Shown here in pieces: positions 32,599 to 33,107 of a stretch of 33,107 bases of DNA. The position numbers and the translations under genes are program-made. The notes beneath the pieces are model-generated. The model was not told the origin of the DNA. It did no database searches and saw nothing but the letters and a program-made list of their open reading frames with translations. Source of the stretch: Ignavibacteriaceae bacterium (lineage in GTDB: Bacteria > Bacteroidota > Ignavibacteria > Ignavibacteriales > Ignavibacteriaceae). Within the stretch, counting starts at the first letter, position 1. Each line of letters opens with the position of its first letter. The stretch lies in the NCBI GenBank assembly GCA_019638025.1, contig JAHBUO010000021.1:1-33107 (forward strand), written 5' to 3'.

Positions 32599-32986
32599 GA
32601 GTGTAATAATTTTAATATCGATTAGCATAGCAGGATTGATTTTACTTGCCGGGCATCACTATATATTTTCTATATATGAATTAACATACAATCATCCGCC
32701 ATTAAAACTATTTGCAGATGGCCAATCGACTTTAACCATTGAAGCAATTCCGGTAAATTCATTAGGAATGAAAGCGCCTTTGCGAGATGCGAATACTACT
32801 TTCGAAATCGTTGAAGGTATCGAATTGGTTGATGTAATACTAAATGATTTTAAATCGGGAGTTATAAAAATAAAGGCGAAGCATAGTCCCGGCAAAGTTA
32901 TAATTAAAGGGAGTTCAGCATTTTCAATGCTTCCATCATCATTCGAGATAACAATTGAACCAAATTACGCAAATCTTTTCCAATAA
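32591..32986 (+). CDS. Small membrane-anchored Ig-like protein of unknown function
   Basis: 131 residues from a GTG that overlaps the end of the ATP-grasp gene. Residues about 4-28 form one membrane segment or uncleaved signal anchor (VIILISISIAGLILLAG). The rest resembles a bacterial Ig-like/invasin domain: PPLKLFADGQSTLTIEAIPVNSLGMKAPLRDANTTFEIVEG, then GVIKIKAKHSPGKVIIKGSS. The ADGQSTLTIEAIPVN turn is the usual start of such a domain. I do not recognise a family name. Overlap with the ATP-grasp gene suggests the two act together or are at least co-produced. Confidence 0.75.
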   Translation: MDKSVIILISISIAGLILLAGHHYIFSIYELTYNHPPLKLFADGQSTLTIEAIPVNSLGMKAPLRDANTTFEIVEGIELVDVILNDFKSGVIKIKAKHSPGKVIIKGSSAFSMLPSSFEITIEPNYANLFQ

Positions 32987-33071
32987 TTGTTTGTTGTCGA
33001 ATCAATCCATTTTTTTATATTTACAAAGCTATTTGTAGTTGTTTATCATCAAACAACAAAGAAAACATATT

Positions 33072-33107
33072 ATGAAAAGAAAACTATTAGCCGTATTAAT
33101 CACAATT
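33072..33107 (+). CDS. Start of an exported protein (3' end outside window)
   Basis: Only 12 codons are visible: MKRKLLAVLITI, a typical beginning of a signal peptide (two positive charges, then a hydrophobic run). The leader AAACAACAAAGAAAACATATT precedes the ATG. A possible FCB promoter lies upstream (TTG at 32994-32996, 19 nt, TATATTTA at 33016-33023, one base from TAnnTTTG). The product cannot be named. Confidence 0.55.
   Translation, partial: MKRKLLAVLITI

Overview
The window is AT-rich chromosomal DNA from a bacterium of the Bacteroidota/Ignavibacteriota (FCB) group, most likely Ignavibacteria-like. Three things point there. A secreted protein ends in the type IX secretion (T9SS) sorting module QNYPNPFNPSTNI. 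A C25-family, PorU-like sortase is present. Two clear promoters have the FCB form (TTTG or TTG, about 20 nt, TAnnTTTG) and many genes lack a Shine-Dalgarno sequence. I saw no mobile element, CRISPR array, rRNA or tRNA.

Bases 1-9200, mostly + strand, are housekeeping and transport: the 3' end of a deoxyhypusine synthase-like gene, the K+ uptake pair trkA-trkH (1-nt overlap), a secreted metallophosphoesterase with a C-terminal beta-propeller, a HAD phosphatase, and a POT-family peptide transporter followed by an AbgT-family transporter. Strong hairpin terminators punctuate this part.

Bases 9400-18970, - strand, hold malQ (4-alpha-glucanotransferase) and a separate group of three genes read in the order PorU-like sortase, T9SS cargo protein, outer-membrane beta-barrel protein.

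Bases 19030-27600 form a surface-polysaccharide locus: WecG/TagA-type GT26 and a GT4 on the + strand, then GT9, GT2 and a small HTH regulator on the - strand, then glf (UDP-galactopyranose mutase), a membrane SGNH protein and a Wzx flippase. The PorU-like gene and the first glycosyltransferase are divergent and only 65 bp apart. PorU-type sortases in other bacteria attach cargo to a surface polysaccharide, so the adjacency may be functional. Upstream of the HTH gene lie direct repeats spaced by 42, 42 and 21 bp.

The wzx end continues upstream into a tightly overlapping envelope operon (TPR lipoprotein, DUF4292 lipoprotein, EnvC-like degenerate LytM protein). Divergent from that operon, behind the best promoter in the window, are an ATP-grasp enzyme, a small membrane-anchored Ig-like protein and the first 12 codons of another exported protein.

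All calls rest on reading the translated sequences and motifs; no database search was possible.
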